The notes beneath the pieces are model-generated. The model saw nothing but the letters and a program-made list of their open reading frames with translations. It did not search any database and was not told where the DNA came from. Positions 7,126 to 14,686 of a stretch of DNA of 18,178 nucleotides are shown in pieces; position 1 is the stretch's first letter; each line of letters starts with the position of its first letter. Source of the DNA: DAISIL01 sp036822015 (GTDB taxonomy: Bacteria > Bacteroidota > Bacteroidia > Cytophagales > Bernardetiaceae); NCBI GenBank assembly GCA_036822015.1, contig DAISIL010000063.1, forward strand, positions 1-18,178. The letters are read 5' to 3'. The translations under genes were made by a program, and so were the position numbers.

Positions 7126-8286
7126 TCAACGTTTCTGGTACGAAATCCGGTATATCTTTCCAGCAAAATCATCCGAAACCAACAGGGAGCCATCGGGTAG
7201 TTGTTCTATATCTGCTGGTCTGCCCCAGGGTTCTTCTCCTTGTAGCCAACCTTCGGCAAAAGTCTCATAACCAACTGATTGATTAGCATTGAGGCGCACC
7301 AACGACAAGCGGTATCCTACCTTACTGCTACGGTTCCAGGAGCCGTGTTCGGCGATCAAGATTTGGTTGCGGTAGCCTTCGGGAAACATCGCACCCGTAT
7401 AAAAACGCATTCCGAGGGCGGCTACATGTGCGCCCAGGGGCTGTGCTGGTGGCACAAAATCCGTGCAGGGTTTGAGGTCTCCAAACTCGGGATCAGCGAT
7501 CGTACCACCATGACAAAATGGATAACCAAAGTGCAGTCCTATTGTGGGGGCGTGGTTGAGTTCGTCGGGGGGAATATCATCGCCCAGGTGGTCGCGGCCG
7601 TTATTGGTGAACCAAAGTTCGTTCGTGAGCGGATGCCAGTCGAAGCCTACGGAGTTGCGTACCCCACGGGCAAAGATTTCATAAGTTGGTTGATCTGCCC
7701 TTACGTCTATACGAGCGATGGTGGCGTAGATGGGATTTTCCTCTTCTTTATTGCAAATATTACAAGGTGCGCCTACGGGAACATACAGCAGCCCATCCGG
7801 CCCAAAGCGGATAAACTTCCAGCCGTGATGCCGATCCGTTGGGAAGCGATCATAAACCACCACCGGCGACGGCGGATCATCGAGACGGCTCTCAATGCTA
7901 TCATAACGCAAAATACGGCTGACCTCCGCCACATACAAAGCCCCATCCCGAAAAGCCACCCCACAAGGCATATTCAAGCCCGTGTCCAACACATGCACCA
8001 CATCGGCCCGAAAATCCTGGTTGGTATCCCTGACCGCATAAACTTTATCCTTGCTGCGGTTGCCCACAAAAAGTGTTCCGTTGGGGGAGTAGCTCATCGA
8101 GCGGGCATTTTCTACCTCGGCATAAACCGCGATCTGGAAACCCTCCGGCAAACGGATCAAAGACAGCAAGCTATCCTCCGACGTGGGAGCTATCTCCACA
8201 ACGGGGACTTGTGAGGGCGTATTTTCCTGACAGGCTTGCAAAAAAAGCCAGCATCCAATAACAAAAGCTATCCAAGAGTGTCGCAT
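7126..8286 (-). CDS. PQQ-dependent sugar dehydrogenase-like lipoprotein (glucose/sorbosone dehydrogenase family)
   Basis: A 386-residue beta-propeller of the GSDH family, whose members oxidise sugars with PQQ, exported as a lipoprotein. The signal peptide ends in the lipobox LQAC with Cys19. Family motifs are clear: RHHGWK (152-157, containing the His that aligns with the catalytic His of soluble glucose dehydrogenase), RGVRNSVGFDWHP (207-219), NNGRDHLGDD (228-237), the segment ending FGYPFCHGG (253-261), and the last blade GRPADIEQLPDGSLLVSDD (355-373). Several extra Cys (175, 178, 258, 274) could form disulfides. Its ATG overlaps the end of the acyl-CoA reductase gene by 19 bases, and the MORN-like gene starts 7 bases after its stop. 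Whether it really binds PQQ is not shown, because many members have unknown substrates. Confidence 0.9.
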   Translation of the reverse strand: MRHSWIAFVIGCWLFLQACQENTPSQVPVVEIAPTSEDSLLSLIRLPEGFQIAVYAEVENARSMSYSPNGTLFVGNRSKDKVYAVRDTNQDFRADVVHVLDTGLNMPCGVAFRDGALYVAEVSRILRYDSIESRLDDPPSPVVVYDRFPTDRHHGWKFIRFGPDGLLYVPVGAPCNICNKEEENPIYATIARIDVRADQPTYEIFARGVRNSVGFDWHPLTNELWFTNNGRDHLGDDIPPDELNHAPTIGLHFGYPFCHGGTIADPEFGDLKPCTDFVPPAQPLGAHVAALGMRFYTGAMFPEGYRNQILIAEHGSWNRSSKVGYRLSLVRLNANQSVGYETFAEGWLQGEEPWGRPADIEQLPDGSLLVSDDFAGKIYRISYQKR

Positions 8287-9284
8287 AACAAAAAGTTTAA
8301 GGTATCCACACCATCAGCGTAATCCCAGAGGTTGGGATGCTGGGCTTGACCAAAACCAACGCCTCTCAAGAAGGTTCCCTCCCGAGAGACCACACACTGG
8401 ATGTCCTCCGCCCGAGCAGATATTTGTGCTTCTACATCGTTTAAGTTCTTGTAAAAACTGTAATACAACATCGCCGTAGGTGCAAAAAACTCTTCCGATT
8501 CGAGCAAAACCAAAAAACCACTGTCGTAGATCGGCTCCTGATTCATCAAACGGATACCCTGCTGATAAATGTAATTGTTGCTGTATTTGTGGTGGTGATT
8601 GACTGTCGCGAAGGCCTGCCAAACGTCCAGCAGATGCACCATATCGTACCCTTCGGGGAGCCACAATTTGGAGACATTGCGGCAACCCAGCCCGTAGTAA
8701 GCAAACACATCCTCGCCCAGGGCCAGTAGCTCCTGATCGGTTTCGTGTCCATCCAGAACAGCACAAGCCGTGCGGTTCTTGCGGATCACGTGCGGGCGAT
8801 CGCCGAAGTAGTATTTGAAATAACGCGCACTGTTGTCGCTCCCCGTCGCGATGTAGGCATCCATTCCTTTGAGTTGTGGTACAAAATTCAGGTAATCAGA
8901 CCAATAGGGGTCTATCTCTATCAAAACCTGAATGAGCTTAGGGAGCAATACCTCATCTTTTTGGCTCAATTTGGCATACAAAATATGCCCCGAAACCAGC
9001 ACCGACAGCAGATCATGGAAGCCCACCATGGGGATATTCCCTGCCATAACGACACCAATTTTACGGGGATTTTGCTTCTCGGGCCAGGTGTAGGCGGCGC
9101 ACCAACGGCGGAGTTGATCGGCAGAAAGGTAGTGCAACACGCCTGCCAGGGCCCGCTCGAGGTTAGGGCGATCAAACCAGGGATTTTTTTGTGATGCCAA
9201 GTCAAACCACTCATCAACAGTGCTTTGTGGCAAGTTTTGTAGCTCTTCTCCCCAACAAATCAAGGATTGCAGGCGTTCTCTCAT
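8268..9284 (-). CDS. Acyl-CoA reductase, LuxC-like
   Basis: A 338-residue member of the LuxC / acyl-CoA reductase family (aldehyde-dehydrogenase-like), which reduces acyl-CoA or acyl-protein to aldehyde with NADPH. Visible features are the nucleotide-binding region with KIGVVMAGNIPMVGFHD (75-91), ATGSDNSARYF (146-156) and the likely nucleophile Cys201 in YYGLGCRNVSK. It is much shorter than luminescence LuxC (about 480). No luxD, luxE or luxAB is present, so bioluminescence is not implied; this short form is common in Bacteroidota. It starts in the ATGA overlap with the HMG-CoA reductase stop (4 bases) and overlaps the downstream dehydrogenase by 19 bases. A role next to HMG-CoA reductase in thioester reduction is suggestive but unproven. 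Confidence 0.88.
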   Translation of the reverse strand: MRERLQSLICWGEELQNLPQSTVDEWFDLASQKNPWFDRPNLERALAGVLHYLSADQLRRWCAAYTWPEKQNPRKIGVVMAGNIPMVGFHDLLSVLVSGHILYAKLSQKDEVLLPKLIQVLIEIDPYWSDYLNFVPQLKGMDAYIATGSDNSARYFKYYFGDRPHVIRKNRTACAVLDGHETDQELLALGEDVFAYYGLGCRNVSKLWLPEGYDMVHLLDVWQAFATVNHHHKYSNNYIYQQGIRLMNQEPIYDSGFLVLLESEEFFAPTAMLYYSFYKNLNDVEAQISARAEDIQCVVSREGTFLRGVGFGQAQHPNLWDYADGVDTLNFLLCDTLG

Positions 9285-10015
9285 GCTTGGCGGATGTTTT
9301 GGAGTAGGTCGCGAACAGCACTCACCGATACAACGTGATCCTTGAAATGCTCAACGGCTTGTTGGGTTTCGGCTTTGGTGGCCTCAAAGGTACGCAAGAT
9401 ATTGAGGAGGTGCATTTTCATATGTCCCTTTTGTATCCCCGTGGTTACCAAAGACTTCACCGCACCAAAATTTTGTGCCAACCCAATAGTCGCCGTAATC
9501 TGCATCAGACGCTCGGCATTTGGGTTCCCGAGCAGTTGCAGGGATCGCTTCACGAGCGGGTGCAGGCTTGTCAAGCCGCCCACCGTCCCGAGTGCCATCG
9601 GTATATCCAACCAAAACCGAAAAATACCATCTTCCGTCTGGCAGTGGCTCAGGCTTCGGTATTGCCCATCGCGGGAGGCGTAGGTATGCCCGCAGGCCTC
9701 GACGGCACGGAAGTCGTTGCCCGTAGCCAACACCACGGCATCAATGCCATTGAAGATGCCTTTGTTGTGCGTAGTGGCTCGATGCGGGTCGTTACGCGCA
9801 ATCTTTTTGGCTTGATGAAATTTGAAAGCAAAAAGTTCTGGTGGGATACCTTTTTCTACTTCTCCCAGCGCTTGAATCGGACAACTTACCTCGGCTCGCA
9901 CCCTGCACTCGGGCGTATAGTTGGAAAGAATGGCCATGATGATGTCCAAGTCGGCGTCCGGCCCCTCGAAGTCGGGATGTTCAGCAACGAACCGCTGAAG
10001 GCTCATGCCGAATTC
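9281..10015 (-). CDS. Hydroxymethylglutaryl-CoA reductase (class II), C-terminal part after the assembly gap
   Basis: From the gap edge this frame gives 244 residues. It reduces HMG-CoA to mevalonate, the committed step of the mevalonate route to isoprenoids. Present are the catalytic Lys in HNKGI (residue 85 of the fragment), the Asp in ATGND (101), and a C-terminal GHMKMH segment with the catalytic-type His. The fragment starts with EFGMSLQRF and soon reads IIMAILSNYTPE. That is the same protein region already reached on the other side of the gap, but with different residues. It is also out of frame with that side across the 10 N. The stop overlaps the start of the acyl-CoA reductase by four bases. 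The family is firm; whether this belongs to the same gene as the N-terminal part is doubtful. Confidence 0.85.
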   Translation of the reverse strand, partial: EFGMSLQRFVAEHPDFEGPDADLDIIMAILSNYTPECRVRAEVSCPIQALGEVEKGIPPELFAFKFHQAKKIARNDPHRATTHNKGIFNGIDAVVLATGNDFRAVEACGHTYASRDGQYRSLSHCQTEDGIFRFWLDIPMALGTVGGLTSLHPLVKRSLQLLGNPNAERLMQITATIGLAQNFGAVKSLVTTGIQKGHMKMHLLNILRTFEATKAETQQAVEHFKDHVVSVSAVRDLLQNIRQA

Positions 10016-10025
10016 NNNNNNNNNN
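10016..10025. other. Assembly gap (10 N) inside the HMG-CoA reductase region
   Basis: Ten consecutive N. The round number and the frame change across it suggest a placeholder of unknown true length. About 31 codons on each side are homologous to one another (see findings). Confidence 0.98.
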
Positions 10026-10026
10026 A

Positions 10027-10716
10027 GTTGGAGAGGATACTCATAATAATTGTCGCCTTGCGGGCAGCCTCCGGGAAATCCTCTTGGGTATCGAGCCACT
10101 CGGAGAGCGTACGGGCAAAGGCTTCTAAACAAGAGTTGATAAAATTTGCACCCATCGAGTCGCAGGTATCAAAAGTAGCTTTGAGCTGATAATAATTAGC
10201 TTCGATGTGGGTCATGTCCACCCAGGCGATGTCCAGGATACCTCCGCCGCGCTCGCGCATGTTGCGCGTAATGGACTCGGTAGCCTCCAGGAGTTGCGCT
10301 TTGAGCTGCGCAAAACGCGGGAGTAGCTGGGACGGGTCTCCCTCCCAAAGAAAATGCACCTGACCCACTTTGGTCATCGAAACGACTGTTGCCCGAAAGC
10401 CACCACGGGTCTCCCAAAACTTGGCCGCCTTAGCCGCCGCTGCCACCACCGAACTTTCCTCAATGACCATCGGCACACAAAAAGACTCCCCGTTGATGCG
10501 TACGTTCGGGACAAGCCCATAAGGCATAAAAAAATTGCTGACCGTATTTTCGCTAAACTCCTCGTAGAGTTTCTGCCGCTCGGGGTCAGGATGCCAATGA
10601 CTTTCAAAATCTTGAACGAATGCCTGGGCATCTTCTGCGACGAACTGCTCGGCTACCCATTGCAACTTTTCATTTTTTGTTAGCTTAGAGAAACCGGAGA
10701 TGGTTTTTTTGGGCAT
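10027..10716 (-). CDS. Hydroxymethylglutaryl-CoA reductase (class II), N-terminal part before the assembly gap
   Basis: Starting at ATG 10716 (MPKKTISGF), 230 residues are readable before the N run. The longer frame starts with TTG 10749 and gives no better match. Family features are ENTVSNFFMPYGLVPNVRING (56-76) and PMVIEESSVVAAAA (82-95, with the catalytic Glu region). A cofactor-domain segment with GGGILDIAW (157-165) and MGANFINSCLE (188-198) follows. The fragment ends IIMSILSN, which in this family is normally followed by Y-T-P. It lies 36 bases after the stop of the glycosyltransferase gene, so it likely shares that transcript. Together with the C-terminal part, minus their overlap, the length would be about 440 residues, normal for the family. 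Confidence 0.85.
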
Positions 10717-10752
10717 AATGATTTTGTTTTTGTAAGCAAGATACAACAAAGA

Positions 10753-12072
10753 CTAGCGCAAAGCAATTTTTTGGTGGAGCAGGTCAGCCAGGCGTGCTGT
10801 TTCGTTGCGGCGGCTGTATCGTTGAAATTTTTTTTGGGTATGGTAGCCGTCTAGCTGCTTGTGTTGCTGCCATTGCTTGGCCCAGTTCTCCAACACCGCA
10901 TACATCTCCTGCCTCTGGTGGCGTTCAAAGCAATGCCCGGCCCGGCACGCACGCACGATCTCGGCCGTCTCGCTCACCTGTGGGGCCACGCAAAAAATGG
11001 GCTTTTCCGTGGCCAGGTATTCATAAAGTTTGCCCGGAACATGGTATTTTTCACCACTGAAGTCTGGTGTAATCAAAAACAAAACTGTACTTCGATAAAG
11101 ATAATCAATCGCCTCCAGGTGCGGCACATATCCAGGCGTTTCAAGCAGGTCATCTAACCCTTGTGCCGCAATCAAGGTGCGCACCTCATCCGAAAGCCAT
11201 CCCACAAAACACAAACGCAGCGGTAACTCGGGCATGGATACACGAAGGCGAGCTAAGGTTTCAAAAAACGACTGCACATTAAAATTTTTTGTCATCGTTC
11301 CCGTAAACGTAATCCGAAAATGATCCTGTCCTTTGGCCGGTCGTGCCGTAAAATACTCCTCGTCATAGCCCATCGACAAGCCCGTAAAGTCCTCCGGCGA
11401 TCGCCAGCGCACCTTTGCCGCCAGGCGTTGGCAGCCGATCTGGTAAGCCGTCAAGATATGATCTGCCTCTCGGAGTACGCTCCGCTCATACCGAAAGTCG
11501 ATCTGACGGGCAGGATACATCCGATAAAATTGATGCACGTAGGAACTGTCCGTCCAATAATCGTGAAAGTCTGCTAGCCACTGTATATCAGCATTTTTTC
11601 GTTTCAATGCACGGCCGATCAGGTGTGTTGAATGGGGCGGCCCTGCCGTGATGACACATCGGATGTCCTCCTGCTCCATCAAGCGTTGGGCGGCAGGGGT
11701 GGCGTAGCGGTTCCAGCTTCGGCGTGGATCAGGTAAAAAAAAGTTGCCCCGAATGAAACGCGCTGCTTTTTGGAGAAAATTAGGATGGGGTTCATTGGCT
11801 AGGTTGGTGGATGGGATTTGTCCCTTGCCGATGGTTTTCTTGTAAAAATCGAAGATTCCCGTAGCTGCCGGTGTCCTTGTAACCCGTACTTGCGGTGCCA
11901 CCTGCTCGAGTAGCGAGGCATCTCGTACCGGAAATGCCCCCCCCTGATCGTCCACGGTCAGGACATAAGGCGTAATGCCATGCTCGGGCAAATACCGCGT
12001 GAAGTTGAGCCATCGCTGGACGGCCGGCCCACCACAAGGTGGCCAGTAGTAGTTGATAATAAGCACTTTCAT
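10753..12072 (-). CDS. Glycosyltransferase, GT4-like (GT-B fold)
   Basis: Likely transfers a sugar from a nucleotide or lipid donor onto a surface glycan or lipid. I start at ATG 12072 (439 residues), since MKVLIINYYWPPCGG is the usual N-terminus of this family; an upstream ATG at 12096 is possible. The N-terminal domain has the glycine-rich loop PPCGGPAVQRW (11-21) and a GPPHSTHLIG segment. The C-terminal domain opens with ITFTGTM and carries the donor-site segment GKLYEYLATEKPI (347-359), a variant of the usual E-x7-E region. There is no signal peptide or membrane helix, so it should act on the cytoplasmic side. It is the first gene of the minus-strand cluster and is divergent from the FAD oxidoreductase, with 83 bases between their starts. 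The acceptor and sugar are unknown. Confidence 0.85.
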   Translation of the reverse strand: MKVLIINYYWPPCGGPAVQRWLNFTRYLPEHGITPYVLTVDDQGGAFPVRDASLLEQVAPQVRVTRTPAATGIFDFYKKTIGKGQIPSTNLANEPHPNFLQKAARFIRGNFFLPDPRRSWNRYATPAAQRLMEQEDIRCVITAGPPHSTHLIGRALKRKNADIQWLADFHDYWTDSSYVHQFYRMYPARQIDFRYERSVLREADHILTAYQIGCQRLAAKVRWRSPEDFTGLSMGYDEEYFTARPAKGQDHFRITFTGTMTKNFNVQSFFETLARLRVSMPELPLRLCFVGWLSDEVRTLIAAQGLDDLLETPGYVPHLEAIDYLYRSTVLFLITPDFSGEKYHVPGKLYEYLATEKPIFCVAPQVSETAEIVRACRAGHCFERHQRQEMYAVLENWAKQWQQHKQLDGYHTQKKFQRYSRRNETARLADLLHQKIALR

Positions 12073-12155
12073 CGCAGGATCGGAAAAAACCATCAAGCAA
12101 TATTACAGCAAATCCCTTGTTTTTTTGTAGTTTTAGAGATGAATTTTTGATTTTT

Positions 12156-13175
12156 ATGGCTGACTATGACTTTCTTATCCTCGGTAGTGGACTGGCCGGC
12201 ACGGTTTTAGGCTTTCGTTTGCAGGAAGCAGGCAAGCGCGTATTGCTTGTAGGAAGTCCCACATTATCAGCCGCCTCACGTGTAGCGGCTGGCTTATGTA
12301 ACCCACTGACGGGGCCGCGTATGGTCAAGACCTGGCTAGCCGATACGCTCTTTCCTGTTGCGCGAAATTTTTATGCCCAGCTGGGCGAAGGTTTTTTTTA
12401 TCCCCTACCCATTTATCGTCCCTTCGGTAATCAAAAAGCAGCTACCCGTTGGCTACGCAAATTTGGAGAAGATACCGAATATATCCCGTATGCTGAATTT
12501 CGGGAAAAAGAATTTTTCTATCAAAACACATGGGGAAGTTTACAAATTACGCAAGGTGGCTTTGTGGATACCTCGACACTCCTGGACACTTTGCAGGCGC
12601 GTTTGGCGTTTCGGGCGGCTACGGTCTCCGATGAAGCTCTCGAGATCAGCCCAGCAGGTGTTCGTTGGAATGGATTGACCTTTGGCGCGGTTATTTTTTG
12701 TCGTGGAGCAGCCGATGCCCATAGTCGCTTTTGGTCGGATTTGCCCTTTGATCCGGTCAAGGGGGAGATTCTGGATGTGCAATTTATGAAAACTTCTTGG
12801 GAGGGCATCCTCAATGGTACTTGCTGGGTCGTGCCGCACCCAGGGCAAGGGCATCGCGTAGGGGCTACCTACACACGGGAGACCCTCGACACAACACCAA
12901 CCACGACAGCACGCCAGCAGATACAAGAACGCCTCGAGAGGCTACTGCCCCAAAGCAACTATACTATCCTGCAACAAAGGGCAGGCGTTCGTCCGGCGAC
13001 CCAGGATCATCGCCCGCTCATCGGGAGGCATCGACAACATAAAAACTTATTGATATTCAATGGTTTTGGATCCAAGGGATGTACGCTCATTCCCTACTTC
13101 TCGGCGTGTATGCGCGATTTCCTCCTTCAAGATGCTGCCCTTGATCCTGCCGTATATCCCTATCGTCAAAACTAG
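12156..13175 (+). CDS. FAD-dependent oxidoreductase (DAO / amino-acid-oxidase-like family)
   Basis: A 339-residue flavoprotein starting at ATG 12156. The frame extends back to 12117, but the added residues do not fit and would displace the N-terminal nucleotide fold. The dinucleotide-binding motif GSGLAG is at residues 10-15. A family-typical stretch reads RVAAGLCNPLTGPRMVKTW, and the C-terminal flavin segment is GVRPATQDHRPLIGRH followed by FNGFGSKGCTLIPYF. These mark the Bacteroidota branch of the DAO family, related to glycine/D-amino-acid oxidases and the MnmC oxidase domain. The substrate is unknown. It is soluble and single-domain. It stands alone, divergent from the glycosyltransferase and 119 bases before the Fe-S oxidoreductase pair. 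Confidence 0.87.
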   Translation: MADYDFLILGSGLAGTVLGFRLQEAGKRVLLVGSPTLSAASRVAAGLCNPLTGPRMVKTWLADTLFPVARNFYAQLGEGFFYPLPIYRPFGNQKAATRWLRKFGEDTEYIPYAEFREKEFFYQNTWGSLQITQGGFVDTSTLLDTLQARLAFRAATVSDEALEISPAGVRWNGLTFGAVIFCRGAADAHSRFWSDLPFDPVKGEILDVQFMKTSWEGILNGTCWVVPHPGQGHRVGATYTRETLDTTPTTTARQQIQERLERLLPQSNYTILQQRAGVRPATQDHRPLIGRHRQHKNLLIFNGFGSKGCTLIPYFSACMRDFLLQDAALDPAVYPYRQN

Positions 13176-13200
13176 CGTTTGAACGAAAAGCAATATTTTA

Positions 13201-13220
13201 TTATGCAAGCATAACATTTT
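13201..13220 (+). promoter_or_regulatory. Dyad TTATGC-AA-GCATAA with T-run: weak terminator or operator
   Basis: Six-base arms (13201-13206 and 13209-13214) around two bases, then a T-run. As RNA it can form only a five-pair stem with a four-base loop, so it is a weak terminator for the FAD oxidoreductase at best. Its position also fits an operator over the -33 region of the promoter whose -7 box is at 13225-13232. I cannot decide between the two. Confidence 0.35.
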
Positions 13221-13224
13221 TTTC

Positions 13225-13232
13225 TACCTTTG
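13225..13232 (+). promoter_or_regulatory. Putative -7 box of the Fe-S oxidoreductase operon
   Basis: TACCTTTG, a perfect TAnnTTTG match, 62 bases before the ATG at 13295. There is no clean TTG at -33; the dyad at 13201-13214 covers that position instead. Confidence 0.45.
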
Positions 13233-13294
13233 GTTACTCAATCAAGAAAAGTGCTTATCTTAGTTCTCTCATATCACCTTTGTTAGTCTTACTT

Positions 13295-14668
13295 ATGGCC
13301 ATTTTCACTACATTGTTTCAAATACTGCTTTTTTTGGGTGCGCTCACCACAGCGGCTATCTTGATTGGCGGTCGCGTGAAGCGGATTCGTCAAAACATTT
13401 TGTTGGGACGCGATTGGAAACCCGCCGTAGGCGATCATAGCGAACGCTTGCGCAACATGCTGCTGATGGCTGTTGGACAGAAAAAAATGTTTGATAAGCC
13501 CTTTGTGGGTCTGATGCACTTTATCATTTATGCTGGCTTTTTGTTAATCAACTTAGAAGTTTTAGAGATCGTCCTGGACGGACTCACGGGACAGCACCGC
13601 ATCCTTGGGCAAGCCATGGGGGCTTTGGGTTTGGGAACCGCTTACCCCTTCATCATTCATTTTTTTGAACTGATCGCCCTTGGAGTGGTGCTTTCTTGTG
13701 TTGTTTTTTTGGCGCGTCGCAATGCGTTTCAATTGCCTCGCTTCCACAAGCCCGAAATGAAAGGCTGGCCCGAGCTGGATGCCAACCTCATTTTGATTTT
13801 TGAAATTATCTTGATGGGATTTCTGTACACCATGAACGCTACCGATGCCATCTTGCAGTCTCGGGGCGTAGATCATTACTTCATCGAATCCCTCGGAGCG
13901 ATGCAGTTTGCCGTTAGTCAGTTATTTATTCCGCTCTACCAAAACTTAGATACCACTTCGCTTATTCTTTTGGAGCGGCTGGCCTGGTGGCTGCATATTT
14001 TGGGTATTTTAGCTTTTGGTGTTTATGTAACGTATTCCAAACACCTACATATTGTTTTGGCTTTCCCAACGACTTATTTCAAAGATTTTAAGCCCAAAGG
14101 AGAAATGGATAGCCTTGACACCGTTACGAAGGAAGTCAAAATTGCTATGGGCCTCATCGAAGACGATGGAGCAAGCATGGAAAACATGGAAGAGCCGGCT
14201 CGCTTTGGTGCTAAAGATGTCCCTGATCTGACCTGGAAAAACATCATGGAAGCCTATGCCTGTACCGAGTGCGGACGCTGTACGAGCCAATGCCCGGCCA
14301 ACCAAACGGGCAAAAAACTTTCTCCCCGAAAGATCATGATGGATGTCCGAGATCGGGCCGAAGAGATCGGACGCAACCAAGCCTTGCATGGCAAAGATTA
14401 CGACGATGGCAAATCCCTTTTTGGAGACTACACAACCCGCGAGGAGTTGATGGCCTGCACCACTTGCAACGCCTGCGTAGAGGCCTGCCCCGTCAATATC
14501 AATCCCTTAGACATCATCTTGCAGCAGCGTCGATATATTGCGATGGAGGAAGCTAGCGTTCCCGATTCGTGGAAATCTATGCTTTCTAATGTCCAAAACA
14601 GTGCCGCTCCTTGGGCTTTTTCTCCTTCGGATCGCTTTAAGTGGGCCGACGAAATCAACAACGACTAA
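13295..14668 (+). CDS. Membrane heme b / 4Fe-4S electron-transfer protein (NarI-like plus ferredoxin domains; EtfD/HdrD-like N-terminal half)
   Basis: From ATG 13295 it is 457 residues (the frame's TTG at 13280 is less likely). About five membrane helices (near residues 4-26, 69-95, 115-140, 163-183 and 226-250) carry His75, His122, His234, His250 and His252, candidates for two heme b ligations as in NarI. The soluble C-terminal part has two 4Fe-4S motifs: Cys323-326-329-333 (CTECGRCTSQCP) and Cys388-391-394-398 (CTTCNACVEACP). The partner carrying Cys-rich CCG domains is the next gene, 18 bases away. Together they match the domain order of mycobacterial EtfD or HdrDE-type proteins, split into two chains. 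A role as electron acceptor from electron-transfer flavoprotein to menaquinone is inferred; lactate or glycolate oxidase-type complexes are alternatives. Confidence 0.87.
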   Translation: MAIFTTLFQILLFLGALTTAAILIGGRVKRIRQNILLGRDWKPAVGDHSERLRNMLLMAVGQKKMFDKPFVGLMHFIIYAGFLLINLEVLEIVLDGLTGQHRILGQAMGALGLGTAYPFIIHFFELIALGVVLSCVVFLARRNAFQLPRFHKPEMKGWPELDANLILIFEIILMGFLYTMNATDAILQSRGVDHYFIESLGAMQFAVSQLFIPLYQNLDTTSLILLERLAWWLHILGILAFGVYVTYSKHLHIVLAFPTTYFKDFKPKGEMDSLDTVTKEVKIAMGLIEDDGASMENMEEPARFGAKDVPDLTWKNIMEAYACTECGRCTSQCPANQTGKKLSPRKIMMDVRDRAEEIGRNQALHGKDYDDGKSLFGDYTTREELMACTTCNACVEACPVNINPLDIILQQRRYIAMEEASVPDSWKSMLSNVQNSAAPWAFSPSDRFKWADEINND

Positions 14669-14686
14669 CAAGACACACCAAATCCG

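Noticed and set aside
7279..8214. Long open frame on the plus strand opposite the sugar dehydrogenase
   Set aside because: The minus strand encodes a clear GSDH lipoprotein with all motifs; the opposite frame has no family features and is a shadow.
8268..9284. Bioluminescence (lux) system suggested by the LuxC-like protein
   Set aside because: No luciferase, acyl-transferase or synthetase subunits are present, and short LuxC-like reductases are common without luminescence.
10003..10015. The gap edge reads GAATTCGGCATGAG, close to a well-known EcoRI cDNA-library adapter
   Set aside because: It differs by one base from the adapter I recall, and the translation across it (EFGMSLQRF) fits the HMG-CoA reductase family in phase with what follows. 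I take it as native sequence.
10003..10132. An internal duplication of about 31 residues within one HMG-CoA reductase
   Set aside because: The two copies share only about a third of residues, the N run is a placeholder, and the frames differ; two genes or a misjoin explain this better.
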